Positions 42,201 to 45,685 of a DNA stretch of 64,000 nucleotides are shown piece after piece (the first letter of the stretch is position 1; the number at the start of each line of letters is the position of its first letter). This DNA comes from Escarpia spicata. Its lineage: Eukaryota; Annelida; Polychaeta; Sabellida; Siboglinidae. Under the pieces are notes generated by a model. That model was not told where the DNA came from and searched no databases. It saw only the letters and a program-made list of their open reading frames with translations. The position numbers and the translations under genes are program-made. The stretch is taken from assembly GCA_963995525.1 (NCBI GenBank), contig OZ023209.1, positions 14,617,542-14,681,541 of the forward strand, read 5' to 3'.

Positions 42201-44152
42201 TTTCATAAAATCGTAAATCGTTCAGTTTGGCCGACGTAGAACTTGCTTCCACCCAAGGATTATATTTTACGAACTTTCGAAATAGTAGACTGTATCGCTA
42301 CCTGTTATTTGAATAATTATATAGTTTTAACCATTATTACGCCTAACCCACGCGGACTCGGCAGTCTTCCAAGTCATCGAACGTTAGCCGATCCAGTCCC
42401 AAATCGGTAAAAATGTTCAAAACTTGTAACTGACTCTCCGGTAAATCTATGGTGATGGTTGATAAACGGAATATTAATGAAATGTTATGTAACATTTATT
42501 CTAACCATAAATTGCGAGTTTTCGAAGCTTAATTTTATGCAAGACGCGCAGCCGTGGTGCCATAGACATGTCGGCTTCCGCCAACTACGCCTACGGTGGT
42601 CTGCGCGCGGCAGCGACGTTACAACGTAACTAAATCTATAAATTATATTCCGTCTGGTAGATGTAATTCGGGCACCATTAAAACTGTTAATACATCATTG
42701 AAATGGTAATATAAAATTTAGTCAAAATATGCATTTATTTGCTGGTGATCAATTGAATATTATCTTCGTTTCTAAAATACAGAACTTTGTTAAAATTGAA
42801 GTTCATAGAGATTGAACAAAATAATATCAGATTATGTAGTTTATTATGATTTTTGTGACATTTCCTGGCTTTGCATTGGTCGTGTTGATTGAGTGGCATC
42901 TGCAATGACAAACTGATGCCAAAATTGTACAGCAGTGTTATATGTTTTATATATAGTATTTAGCGTTTTTGTTTAATATGGTATATATTATATACCATAT
43001 TAAACAAAAACAGTTTTTGTAACATTATAACAAATAGCAAGGAAAACAATTGTCTCATTCCTATCATCGTAATAATTATTTGTTATTAATAAAAGCATTC
43101 ATATCAGCATCACTAAAATATTGGTATACATCATGTAATGTGTCTACTTTTAATATTCGTGATGAATATATATATATATTCAGTCACAGGCCTGGCCTTG
43201 GGATGTAGAGCCCACATTTCTCTCTCTAACTTAATCTCTTAATAAACGTCATTCATTTGGCCTTCTTTCATCACTTTTCATGACTTGTGTTGGTGCTCGC
43301 ATAAATATATATATATATAGTAATGATAATGGACCGAAACAAATAGTTGCAAATATAATTTAGCAATTTCAAAATTTGCAGATTAAATCAAATTGTGTCT
43401 TTGATCACAAGTTACTCAGATGTACATGCAACGAAACAGCAGGAACATTGTGCTTGTCATAAAAATAAGACGTTTATGTTTTTTCCGAAGCTTCGAATCC
43501 CCTTGACAACCGCTCAGACAAGTTAACATTTAGGCGGACAAGTAGATTTCAAAACTTATTTGTTCAGCAGACAAGTAAATATTCTGGCTTATTTCTATCA
43601 CTGACTGGACCTTGAAAATAGTTTCACTGTAAAAACATATATGCATGTTATTCTAATATAACCATATGTGCATGTCATTCTAATATAACCATATGTGCAT
43701 GTCATTCTAATATAACCATATGTGTGTGTATTCTAATATAACCATATGTGCATGTTATTCTAATATAACCATATGTGCGTGTATTCTAATATAACCATAT
43801 GTGCATGTTATTCTAATATAACCATATGTGCATGTCATTCTAATATAACCATATGTGCATGTTATTCTAATATAACCATATGTGCTTTCACCGACTCTAG
43901 GAAGAAGACCAAGTGAGTAACACGGACCGCGTCGCTCACTTCATAGATGGCGCTGCTAGTAGCATTGCATACCGACATGAAGACAAGCAGTCGCCAACGA
44001 GTACCGCCGCTTCGACCAGCCACCAGGGTGAAAGGTCACCAGTCGCCTCCATACAGTACAAGTTCTACGTTGACCCCTCGGAAAAACAACTCTTTCTCAG
44101 TCTTTTTACCATTGCTCAGAACAAGTTGATTGGTTTTGCTTTCGCATTGTGA
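850..44152 (+). CDS. VPS13B: VPS13B (COH1), C-terminal portion, 30 exons
   Basis: This is the vacuolar protein sorting 13B gene. The family forms long hydrophobic-groove bridges that move lipids between membranes; VPS13B acts at the Golgi and early endosomes. Thirty exons on the + strand encode about 2,400 residues, and the N-terminal part lies left of the window. Diagnostic stretches are ICNDTLQVLRFGQ followed by VDTDES (exons 14-15), GLSQYWPGCNSLLISVAPYW (exon 20, adaptor-binding region), and the C-terminal LIVGSLDILGNPTGLIRNFG, LTSITNFASSLSRNMDRLSL and GVVTKPIGGAAGFVSQT (exons 26-28). The last exon ends in TGA at 44150-44152. Junction phases agree everywhere except between exons 4 and 5, where a short exon may be missing. 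Introns are heavily loaded with minisatellites and transposons. Family assignment is very secure; individual weak exon edges are noted separately. Confidence 0.96.
1312..1643 (+). repeat. Dispersed intronic repeat family R1, copy 1
   Basis: About 330 bp matches 39760-40081 in the same orientation. Shared blocks include TACGACCCCGGAGCATGTT, TTTCAAAACAAGCTTTATTG and GCAGACTTCCTGTTAC. Both copies lie just upstream of a VPS13B acceptor. No coding capacity or clear terminal repeats; class unknown. Confidence 0.75.
1735..2446 (+). CDS. VPS13B: VPS13B exon 2
   Basis: 712 nt. The acceptor is CTACAG and the donor CCAG|GTAATT. It starts LLLVCGTSIEVNASSNMDFY, passes through a polar serine-rich segment and ends GTRFGYFFPG. 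It begins on a whole codon and ends with one extra nucleotide. Confidence 0.9.
2995..3129 (+). CDS. VPS13B: VPS13B exon 3
   Basis: The acceptor TTCTCCAG gives the phase needed after exon 2. It includes MVDWLETRPGRTD and PPSLYTLTVTDFLQ. The 3' edge is uncertain: TGTG|GTCAGT (end 3129) and CAGT|GTGGTC (end 3126) both give the phase exon 4 needs. Confidence 0.8.
3713..4077 (-). repeat. Split direct repeat B2 (365 bp)
   Basis: Identical by eye to 4496-4860, at an offset of 783 bp. It starts TTTATGCAAGCACC and ends GGGGCCATTACGCC on the + strand. The short minus ORF in each copy is a by-product of the repeat. Confidence 0.95.
4078..4495 (-). repeat. Internal block A2 of the recombinase element
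   Basis: Unique sequence between the two B repeats. A diverged relative lies at about 23190-23640, sharing AAAACCCCGTGAACACAT and the following blocks. Open frames on both strands here have no recognisable protein and I do not call a gene. Confidence 0.65.
4496..4860 (-). repeat. Split direct repeat B1 (365 bp)
   Basis: Second copy of the B repeat, placed between the recombinase ORF and block A2. Its apparent identity with B2 shows either recent insertion or ongoing homogenisation. Confidence 0.95.
4933..5442 (-). pseudogene. Tyrosine recombinase, partial, catalytic Arg replaced
   Basis: About 169 codons are open from the truncated 5' edge to TGA. It shows the tyrosine-recombinase signature of DIRS-like elements: AYLRIGEM with the first catalytic Arg, then GHSFCIGAATAAAL, then GRWTSDAFKKYIR with the nucleophilic Tyr. 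The usual HSFRIGAA has Cys in place of the second catalytic Arg (codon TGC, one C-to-T step from CGC, consistent with CpG decay), so strand cleavage should be lost. The RT-RNaseH part is absent. A Crypton origin is less likely given the split direct repeats. Confidence 0.85.
5557..5651 (+). repeat. 21-bp tandem repeat running into an acceptor
   Basis: About five units of TGTTGTTACATTATGACTTG. The last is TGTTGTTTCAG, the genuine acceptor of VPS13B exon 4. One earlier unit also carries GTTGTTACAG, so an extra AG site lies about 40 bp upstream. Confidence 0.85.
5652..5786 (+). CDS. VPS13B: VPS13B exon 4
   Basis: The acceptor is TTTCAG and the donor TCAG|GTAACT. It encodes NVTLCIERPLKVNLSTTLLR and RQLQADIEGCWER, an amphipathic stretch. 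It ends with one extra nucleotide, which does not match the phase of exon 5. Confidence 0.82.
5787..6239 (+). other. VPS13B intron sequence
   Basis: AT-rich intron. A short exon of 3n+2 nucleotides might hide here, because exons 4 and 5 do not join in phase. I could not identify it. Confidence 0.4.
6240..6450 (+). repeat. Dispersed intronic repeat family R2, copy 1
   Basis: Matches about 32652-32880 in the same orientation. Shared blocks include CATTTCTGCCAAAATTACAA, GACAGCTA.TTT.GGCT, GCAGAATAG and ACACGTGT. It ends about 40 bp before the next acceptor. Class unknown. Confidence 0.65.
6490..6718 (+). CDS. VPS13B: VPS13B exon 5
   Basis: The acceptor is TCTAACAG and the donor AAGG|GTAAGT. 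The good frame gives VGHVSLRTGQLVVAMETNTS and VQGIDCEVIAQWNKG. The first codons (ECCVPPNVT) are less certain because the start phase does not match exon 4. Confidence 0.8.
6719..7397 (+). other. VPS13B intron, AT-rich
   Basis: Starts GTAAGTGTTCTTGTAAGTC, which holds a second GTAAGT 12 bp after the donor. The rest is AT-rich with no gene seen, leading into the satellite. Confidence 0.5.
7398..12054 (+). repeat. 4.7-kb satellite, 74/76-bp unit, about 62 copies
   Basis: Units start CAGTTGATAATGGTTATACA and end AAAACATTCCCGCA. Lengths are 74, or 76 where an extra TA or CA joins units. Nearly every unit contains CATCTTGTAAGTAAA, a strong donor-like hexamer; three have GTAAAT instead (about 10977, 11727, 12031). 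Variants (TGG/AGG, ATACA/ATATA, CA/TA) show higher-order structure: a ten-unit, 750-bp block starting at 7771 recurs at 8521. It sits within one VPS13B intron and has no coding function. Confidence 0.97.
12274..12299. repeat. Perfect 26-bp palindrome
   Basis: TATGGTATACAGG followed by its exact complement, with no spacer. It lies in the intron 77 bp upstream of VPS13B exon 6. Confidence 0.9.
12376..12635 (+). CDS. VPS13B: VPS13B exon 6
   Basis: The acceptor is GTTACAG and the donor GAG|GTACAT. It encodes TEMNLSFTTSDLLVKTSYKD, GLTLGCVWGDHSGPRNWPRV and FIGQEHAMCAAALHRHITMA. Phase agrees on both sides. Confidence 0.9.
12636..13193 (+). other. VPS13B intron, no gene seen
   Basis: AT-rich intron up to the TA that flanks the next transposon. 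No feature is supported here. Confidence 0.5.
13194..14300 (+). mobile_element. pogo/Tigger-like non-autonomous DNA transposon, copy 1
   Basis: 1,107 bp, starting CAGTACACCTCAGTAATCC and ending GGAGGTTCCACTG, flanked on both sides by TA. The ends carry the repeated submotif GGTCACC and its complement. No transposase frame. The full-length partner is at 18570-20101 in inverted orientation. CAGT ends with a TA target point to the Tc1/mariner superfamily, pogo/Tigger branch, but no transposase confirms this. Confidence 0.75.
14516..14684 (+). CDS. VPS13B: VPS13B exon 7
   Basis: The acceptor is CCACAG and the donor GAAA|GTATGT. It encodes ELEVLKPEHDVPPKVVQESV and ends LRTGDFVFVVDE plus one nucleotide that joins exon 8 to give DEN-LVVVW. 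Confidence 0.87.
14766..15035. mobile_element. GATC-ended MITE family, copy 1
   Basis: Starts TTAGGGATCATCTCAGAAT and ends CGAGCTGATCCCTTAG, giving terminal inverted repeats. Inner parts hold paired TCCAATATTAGATGAAA and TTGATATTGGACATCAA. C-rich runs (CAGCCCCCCACCCC) are duplicated inside. Relatives are at 23962-24159 and 45437-45685. No coding capacity. Confidence 0.75.
15879..16066. mobile_element. Short pogo-like MITE
   Basis: 188 bp, CAGTGGAACCTTGCTATTAAG at the left and GGGGGTTCCACTG at the right, preceded by TA. An internally deleted relative of the element at 13194-14300, sharing the GGTCACC/GGTGACC submotifs. It ends 50 bp before the acceptor of exon 8. Confidence 0.75.
16117..16319 (+). 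CDS. VPS13B: VPS13B exon 8
   Basis: The acceptor is ACAAAG and the donor AAG|GTTTGG. It encodes LVVVWSAGSDILPHPGEVMF and MLSWQFPEPRLITSLDVNPL. Both junction phases agree. Confidence 0.9.
16320..16844 (+). other. VPS13B intron, no feature seen
   Basis: AT-rich intron with no repeat or gene recognised. Confidence 0.5.
16845..17056 (+). CDS. VPS13B: VPS13B exon 9
   Basis: The acceptor is CTCCCAG and the donor CTCGA|GTAAGT. It starts VKCVLEYWNVLRGWYEYYAQ and ends QGWRVVILHPVDREEYAQLF plus EDL. The tyrosine-tryptophan rich start follows directly on exon 8. Confidence 0.9.
17428..17591 (+). CDS. VPS13B: VPS13B exon 10
   Basis: The acceptor is TGCCAG and the donor ACAG|GTGTGT. It encodes TTINIEPVVAPQTLFASLSV and SSLKVRLVNHLHHLGT, alternating beta-strand-like pattern. 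Phase agrees on both sides. Confidence 0.88.
18081..18217 (+). CDS. VPS13B: VPS13B exon 11
   Basis: The acceptor is GTCCAG and the donor CAG|GTGAGT. It encodes TPAKLQPFEVDGTGPTEQEW and NVSVTWLGDVHTRTHVQ. A short GGTCGGTC tandem run lies upstream at about 17960-17995. Confidence 0.88.
18570..20101 (-). mobile_element. pogo/Tigger-like non-autonomous DNA transposon, copy 2
   Basis: About 1.5 kb, inverted relative to copy 1. The left end is TA-CAGGGGAACCTCCGTATTAC; the right end is degenerate, near GAGGTTCGAC followed by TA. Blocks matching copy 1 occur in order along its length, including the Tyr-free GC-rich part around 19795-19900. The open frames inside are not proteins I recognise. Confidence 0.72.
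20158..20268 (+). CDS. VPS13B: VPS13B exon 12
   Basis: 37 whole codons between ATACAG and CAG|GTGAGT: AETRLSCDVLEYRTLTLRPL, then LTPCDLEGTCLWQEEPQ. Confidence 0.9.
20269..20914 (+). other. VPS13B intron, no feature seen
   Basis: Intron without recognised repeats or genes. It contains one inverted pair ATACTATTG/TAGTATATTATAA near 20630-20655. Confidence 0.4.
20915..21016 (+). CDS. VPS13B: VPS13B exon 13
   Basis: 34 codons between TCCACAG and CAG|GTAGGC: RTLVKADLHIDTLQLRVAES, then TVHSLTIAQQAWTQ. Confidence 0.9.
21310..22010. mobile_element. MITE family M2 carrying an expanded minisatellite
   Basis: The flanks (AAAGTCTGATCATTTAGGTG, TAGAGATTAAATTACAATGA, then TAAACTTGGGGGAGTGTATG) match the inverse complement of 47566-47860. 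That copy has terminal inverted repeats and only one unit where this copy has about fourteen. Confidence 0.7.
21466..21966 (+). repeat. 36-bp minisatellite, about 14 units
   Basis: Unit GCAACAGTGAAGGTTGGCCC followed by TGGAGATCACTGTCAT, varying at GGTT/GCTT and TGG/TAG. Each unit holds ACAGTGA and TCACTGT, an inverted pair able to form a hairpin. Multiple-of-three length leaves frames open on both strands, but these are not genes. Confidence 0.95.
22407..22505 (+). repeat. 36-bp tandem repeat, 2-3 units
   Basis: ACATTTGAGTGGTCAGTATT and TATATAATATATGTA repeat about 2.7 times in the intron upstream of exon 14. Confidence 0.85.
22594..22686 (+). CDS. VPS13B: VPS13B exon 14
   Basis: 31 codons between TGACAG and CAG|GTAGGT, ending SYLICNDTLQVLRFGQ, one of the most recognisable VPS13B stretches. 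An alternative AG six nucleotides later (TTTCAG) would drop two residues. Confidence 0.9.
22786..23660 (-). mobile_element. Tyrosine-recombinase element fragment (B plus A blocks)
   Basis: About 22786-23005 resembles the B repeat of 3713-4077 (ATTTATGCAAGCAACAACAC, GCCAGGCCTGTGACTGAGCC, CATACTAGTCTCCTG). About 23190-23640 resembles block A2 (AAAACCCCGTGAACACAT). It is diverged, with no recombinase frame, as expected for a solo terminal remnant. Confidence 0.75.
23705..23729. repeat. Hairpin, 10-bp perfect arms
   Basis: CTTTTTGGTG-CATAA-CACCAAAAAG, just right of the recombinase-element fragment. It may be part of an unrecognised insertion. Confidence 0.7.
23962..24159. mobile_element. GATC-ended MITE family, copy 2
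   Basis: Starts TTAAGGATCATCTCATAACG and ends GAGGGGATCCCATAAG, with inner TTCGATATCC and GATATCGGACATCA. Same layout as 14766-15035. Confidence 0.7.
24160..24698 (+). other. VPS13B intron, no feature seen
   Basis: AT-rich intron up to the acceptor TTTCTTGTAG. No repeat or gene recognised. Confidence 0.45.
24699..24776 (+). CDS. VPS13B: VPS13B exon 15
   Basis: 26 codons between TTGTAG and CAG|GTCAGT: VDTDESLVVNSRQLYPYAWR, then SHKMPQ. It continues directly from RFGQ of exon 14, as in VPS13B proteins generally. Confidence 0.93.
25136..25892 (+). repeat. 50-bp minisatellite, about 15 units
   Basis: Unit CTGTACTATTTTGTACACTC, then TTGAACTATCACAGATCCTC, then CAACAATACA, with small indels. It ends about 70 bp before the acceptor of exon 16. 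Each unit carries CTATCACAG, a weak branch/acceptor-like string. Open frames across it are not genes. Confidence 0.95.
25962..26114 (+). CDS. VPS13B: VPS13B exon 16
   Basis: 51 codons between TATGCAG and AAG|GTGAGT: FLRLCLRSAGSHWSGQVSLD, DGVYMVSIEGG, then KVQQVTNTQKK. The donor is the first of a tandem array of GTGAGT sites that keep the frame open (next entry). Confidence 0.92.
26115..26938 (+). repeat. 33-bp minisatellite of donor-like units, 25 copies
   Basis: Each unit starts GTGAGTGAGAGAGTCCCCCT and ends CTCCCACTTCTG. The first unit starts exactly at the donor of VPS13B exon 16. Twenty-two of 25 units keep GTGAGT; units 8, 11 and 19 have ATGAGT. At 33 bp (11 codons) the exon frame reads on without a stop as repeats of VSERVPLLPLL until a 2-nt loss near 26852 shifts it. 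Units 7-9 and 10-12 show the same variant order, a local block duplication. The minus strand is also open, which is a by-product. Confidence 0.96.
27542..28282. mobile_element. 741-bp TIR transposon, CAGTAAAACCTG ends
   Basis: Perfect 17-bp terminal inverted repeats: CAGTAAAACCTGTCTTG at 27542-27558 and its complement at 28266-28282. TA precedes the left end. It contains repeated GAGCGACCAC-type submotifs and a tandem duplication around 27771-27835 (GATTTATCTGATTGGTCATT). No transposase. Pogo/Tigger-like, a different family from 13194-14300. Confidence 0.82.
28506..29467 (+). repeat. 35-bp minisatellite of acceptor-like units, about 27 copies
   Basis: Unit TTCTCCTGTCTCTGACAG then AATAGATCCCAATTAGC. 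Each unit carries a pyrimidine-rich run ending in CAG, a good match to a 3' splice site, on the transcribed strand of VPS13B. The array lies in the same intron as the donor-like array, 320 bp before the real acceptor of exon 17. Confidence 0.95.
29630..29700 (+). repeat. CA-rich simple repeat
   Basis: Imperfect (CA)n/(CACG)n run in the intron upstream of exon 17. Confidence 0.85.
29790..30044 (+). CDS. VPS13B: VPS13B exon 17
   Basis: 85 codons between AATTTCAG and AAG|GTCAGA: VVISGLVTVASRISQHLDVK, LGAHKTLPSFVVN, ELVITGDKVKDAKLVK. Leads into the adaptor-binding region. Confidence 0.9.
30312..30655 (+). repeat. Degenerate GTCA-rich tandem repeat
   Basis: Irregular repeats of GTCAGTAGTCATGACACT-like words (cactgtca, atgacatt). 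Too diverged for a clear period. It ends just before exon 18. Confidence 0.6.
30676..30759 (+). CDS. VPS13B: VPS13B exon 18
   Basis: 28 codons between GTTTCAG and CTG|GTAGGT: IPLHDKVNFIHVWCHVFTET, then HHSVSRSL. Whole-codon exon. Confidence 0.88.
31061..31236 (+). CDS. VPS13B: VPS13B exon 19
   Basis: The acceptor is TTCCAG and the donor TGGG|GTAAGC. It starts ILITPVFVVRSDLPLPLLMN, the conserved opening of a VPS13 adaptor-binding repeat, and ends MSHNVTFKL. Confidence 0.92.
31857..32289 (+). CDS. VPS13B: VPS13B exon 20
   Basis: The acceptor is TTACCAG. One nucleotide completes Gly, then ASRQVSAPALTL. It contains LKIGLSQYWPGCNSLLISVA and NETDIDLVVIDGDSGHQWSL, core adaptor-binding (SHR-BD) sequence. 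Donor GAG|GTGATT. Confidence 0.93.
32652..32880 (+). repeat. Dispersed intronic repeat family R2, copy 2
   Basis: Partner of 6240-6450; ends about 20 bp before the acceptor of exon 21. Confidence 0.6.
32900..33085 (+). CDS. VPS13B: VPS13B exon 21
   Basis: The acceptor is TGTTTCAG. It encodes STFCLGFVRDGQLHMSSAVS and LYRCGHTPVSIYVRT. The donor is either GTG|GTGGGA (used here) or three nucleotides earlier; both keep phase. Confidence 0.85.
33160..33440 (-). mobile_element. tRNA-derived SINE (minus strand)
   Basis: On the minus strand about 33420-33350 reads GATCGAGTGGATAGAGTGCT, then GGTGTTTGAATCGCGG, resembling polymerase III A and B boxes. The body continues to about 33160. Body fragments recur near 44805-44925 (CCCTGGCATAGACACAC) and 49168-49222 (GTGAGTCCACGACAGG). 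Confidence 0.6.
33864..34004 (+). CDS. VPS13B: VPS13B exon 22
   Basis: 47 codons between CTCCAG and AAG|GTAAGT: VCHLVLQSVMRDGLRIVTVR, then EKFQLANFMSCDMSVQCHAL. Confidence 0.9.
34359..34875 (+). CDS. VPS13B: VPS13B exon 23
   Basis: The acceptor is CTTCCAG and the donor GAAG|GTACAC; 517 nt. It encodes VSLISSTEQHVDRLKQELHP, VYIVIAKETSPPLQIHNNCP and FPLHFGQGL. The centre is polar and Cys-containing. Confidence 0.9.
34876..35819 (+). other. VPS13B intron, no feature seen
   Basis: Intron of mixed composition. I found no repeat family or gene; short open frames here have no recognisable product. Confidence 0.45.
35820..36244 (+). CDS. VPS13B: VPS13B exon 24
   Basis: The acceptor is TTGGCAG and the donor AAAG|GTGAAG; a second donor six nucleotides later also keeps phase. 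It encodes GNSVVFWSYGLDVVMEHDTF and VGHTTCVYVDPITRAEISAK, adaptor-binding region sequence. Confidence 0.9.
36342..36979 (+). repeat. 58-bp minisatellite with GTAAGT, about 11 units
   Basis: Unit includes GCTTAATGAGTCACATTTTA, then ACATGAAAGTTGTAAGTGTT, then CTTTAGTACTAAGTATAA. Most units carry GTAAGTGTTC, donor-like. The array starts about 100 bp after the donor of exon 24. Confidence 0.95.
37100..37374 (+). repeat. 46-48-bp repeats copying the start of exon 25
   Basis: About five diverged units, each with TTTCATACAG-GTGGTCATTATAGAGAAG. The last in the series is the genuine acceptor and first codons of exon 25 (GCAG|GTGGTCGTTATAGAGAAC). CAG sites occur at 37117, 37186 and 37232; others are decayed. 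Related copies lie at 44230-44460. Confidence 0.85.
37375..38284 (+). CDS. VPS13B: VPS13B exon 25
   Basis: 910 nt, the largest VPS13B exon here. It starts VVVIENKPTTT and includes RRMPPPLRRGFTLEVSGVCD, FVCIHNPEDVYDTAAPPMRH and IDIKPLVMLFEDTFMYEILK. The donor GCCG|GTGAGG joins to give RAG-LIVGSLDILG. It bridges the adaptor-binding region and C-terminal module. Confidence 0.93.
38285..38862 (+). other. VPS13B intron with a short dispersed repeat
   Basis: Holds (AAAT)n and AGTACTTATGTAGCGCCCAA with GGGCACTTTACATACATT near 38410-38485, a motif style seen in widespread short invertebrate repeats. The class is not determined. Otherwise nothing seen. Confidence 0.4.
38863..39039 (+). CDS. VPS13B: VPS13B exon 26
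   Basis: The acceptor is CACCCAG and the donor ACTG|GTGAGT. It encodes LIVGSLDILGNPTGLIRNFG and GVADLFRLPYEGARHGPGAF, the strongly conserved VPS13 C-terminal module shared distantly with ATG2. Confidence 0.96.
39205..39290 (+). repeat. (CACG)n microsatellite
   Basis: About 16 copies of CACG grading into CACATACATA, in the intron after exon 26. Confidence 0.95.
39403..39570 (+). CDS. VPS13B: VPS13B exon 27
   Basis: The acceptor is CTATCTAG and the donor CTTG|GTCAGT. It encodes LTSITNFASSLSRNMDRLSL and GVVDGVRSGLTGFGLSLLG, near-invariant family sequence. Confidence 0.96.
39760..40081 (+). repeat. Dispersed intronic repeat family R1, copy 2
   Basis: Partner of 1312-1643, same orientation; ends about 27 bp before the acceptor of exon 28. 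Confidence 0.75.
40109..40391 (+). CDS. VPS13B: VPS13B exon 28
   Basis: The acceptor is TTTCCAG and the donor ATGGA|GTAAGT. It encodes AIAGIADQPLQIVAGSDAER, GVVTKPIGGAAGFVSQTSLG and LLEGTGLSCRLKKRQRALEQ, the end of the C-terminal helical module. Confidence 0.96.
41043..41292 (+). CDS. VPS13B: VPS13B exon 29
   Basis: The acceptor is ACTGCAG and the donor TGG|GTCAGT. It encodes YDACVLLLTPEVLFIVSVAS and FPLSEIECRGSAEDANVLQL, the PH-like C-terminal part. Confidence 0.9.
41710..41892. mobile_element. Short pogo-like MITE
   Basis: 183 bp, CAGTTGAACCTTTATTTGC to GTGAGGTACCACTG, preceded by TA, with GGTCACC submotifs. Same family as 15879-16066. Confidence 0.72.
41893..43180 (+). other. VPS13B intron, no gene seen
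   Basis: The minus-strand short frame near 42100 has no recognisable product. Around 41900-41995 and 43480-43600 the words GGACAAGT/AAGTAGA recur loosely, perhaps edges of one disrupted insertion. Contains the palindrome listed next. Confidence 0.4.
42966..43010. repeat. 45-nt hairpin, 22-bp perfect arms
   Basis: TTTTTGTTTAATATGGTATA plus TA pairs exactly with its complement across a single T at 42988. Able to extrude as a cruciform; origin unknown. Confidence 0.92.
43181..43304 (+). mobile_element. Recombinase-element B-repeat fragment
   Basis: Inverse complement of about 120 bp of the 3713-4077 B repeat (CAGTCACAGGCCTGGCCTTG to GTTGGTGCTCGCATAAA), so opposite orientation. Flanked on both sides by (TA)n, like the left flank of the 3713 insertion. 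Confidence 0.85.
43636..43885 (+). repeat. 27-bp minisatellite upstream of the last exon
   Basis: About nine units of CCATATGTGCATGTCATTCT plus AATATAA, ending 15 bp before the VPS13B exon 30 acceptor. Confidence 0.95.
43901..44152 (+). CDS. VPS13B: VPS13B exon 30, terminal
   Basis: The acceptor is GACTCTAG. It encodes NTDRVAHFIDGAASSIAYRH and IQYKFYVDPSEKQLFLSLFT, ending AQNKLIGFAFAL and TGA at 44150-44152. The VDP..K..FLS..T pattern fits the VPS13B C-terminus. Confidence 0.85.
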   Translation, partial: EEDQVSNTDRVAHFIDGAASSIAYRHEDKQSPTSTAASTSHQGERSPVASIQYKFYVDPSEKQLFLSLFTIAQNKLIGFAFAL

Positions 44153-44229
44153 AAGTGGAGACGTGCTCTGTATATTGGTACAGAAAGACTGGACATTCTG
44201 AAGTGTTTTCAAAGCAGCAGAAAGGCTTA

Positions 44230-44460
44230 ACAGTAGATTTGGTGTCTTTCATACAGTGTAGTCATTATAGAGAAGAGTTGGAACTGTTCCATAACAATGT
44301 TTCATACAATGTCATCATTATAGAGAAGAGAAGGAATTGTACAGTAGCAGTGACTGTATGCCTTTCGTACAGGTGATTGTTATAGAGAAGAGTAGAAGTT
44401 GGTCTTGGGCTGTGATTCAATGTGTGTTTCGTACAGATGGTCATTGTAGAGAACAGCTTT
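44230..44460 (+). repeat. Copies of the exon-25-start repeat beyond the stop codon
   Basis: Four diverged units of TTTC(A/G)TACAG-...TCATTATAGAGAAGAG at about 44250, 44301, 44366 and 44431, matching the 37100-37374 units. Their location, probably in the 3' UTR or downstream, is about 7 kb from the exon they resemble. Confidence 0.8.
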
Positions 44461-45436
44461 GAAAAATGTACATTAAGAATACTGTGTGAGACAATTTACG
44501 AACTGGTATCATACTGCAGAGATGTAGATCTAACAAATACACAAGTATGTTAATCATGAATAAGATGTGCACAGCGGACACACAGGAATCTGCCAACTGA
44601 TTATGGCTACTGAACAGTTGTAAAGCTTGGAGATCATATAAACATTGCACTGGGTACAACACATTCTGCAATCAGCAATACAACATCTGAAGAGCACAGA
44701 ACTAGCTGTTTCAAGACAAACACCTGTGTTAGTCTAGCTTCCAAACTGTCACCCTCTTAGCAGGAGAATTACATGTTCGTGGTCTAGCACGTTCATTTAG
44801 AATTGGTGAGTCCACAAAGGATTTCACATATACCCCATGTGGGATGTTTTACATGCCCTGGCATAGACACACGGTAGAGACCAACAGCTTGTTGTGTCTT
44901 TTCAAAGGTACTGGCAATGTGGGGTGAAAGCAGGTGTCTGAACGTCAACATTACAGTAAGTGGACTTAACCTCAGTCGTCTCGATTGACAGACTGACACT
45001 CACTGCCAGACGACCGCGTCTTTGTAATTAGTGGTCATTACATAGATGAAACTATGTCACCCTTTTAAAAATTGCTTTATCTGTTTATAAGTTTGTTCTG
45101 AGTGGTTGTTGTCGCACTGGTAAAAACATTCCAATGTTAGTTATCGAGGCAGAGTATTTCTGTAATTGCTTTCTGTTGTCACAGCAGCGAGAAATAACAG
45201 AGAATGTTGTCGGTGCTCAAACCGAGTTAGGATGCCATGTTCACATTCACGAAATGAATGTAAAGGAAATGTTAATCTGCAGTTATGATATCAACATCTG
45301 CAGTTATGATATCAACATGTGAGTGTTCATTCTAGGACAGAGATTGGTCCTAGGCCAGGAGTAGGCACTGCTTCTAGTGTGCTTTGCCTAATAATGCATT
45401 ATACTATATATTTATAGTTGAACATTACAATTGTTG
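44461..45436 (+). other. Downstream of VPS13B; SINE-body fragment
   Basis: No gene. 44805-44925 matches part of the SINE at 33160-33440. An ATATCAACATCTGCAGTTATG duplication lies near 45290-45315. Candidate VPS13B polyadenylation hexamers AATAAA occur further right at 45722-45727 and 46153-46158, unproven. Confidence 0.4.
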
Positions 45437-45685
45437 TAAGGGGTCATCTCAGAACATCAATCTCCGATATCAGGTGAAATTACTTTCATTTTGGGGAGGG
45501 GATCAGAGGCAGTTTCATCTGGCATCGGACGTCAATTTTATGCTTCGTACCAATACAGTTAATATACTGATATTGTCATATCAATGTTTCAAACATTTTC
45601 TCTGAAGACGGATGTGCGGGGCTGAGTCCAGATGAAAGTATTTTCGTCTGATATTGGACATTGTCGATCCGAGATGATCCATAGT
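45437..45685. mobile_element. GATC-ended MITE family, copy 3
   Basis: TAAGGGGTCATCTCAGAACA at the left, CGAGATGATCCATA at the right, with inner CTCCGATATCAGGTGAAA and TCGTCTGATATTGGACA. Same layout as 14766-15035. Confidence 0.75.

Noticed and set aside
42049..42252. 67-codon minus frame in a VPS13B intron
   Set aside because: No recognisable domain and no flanking splice or promoter evidence.
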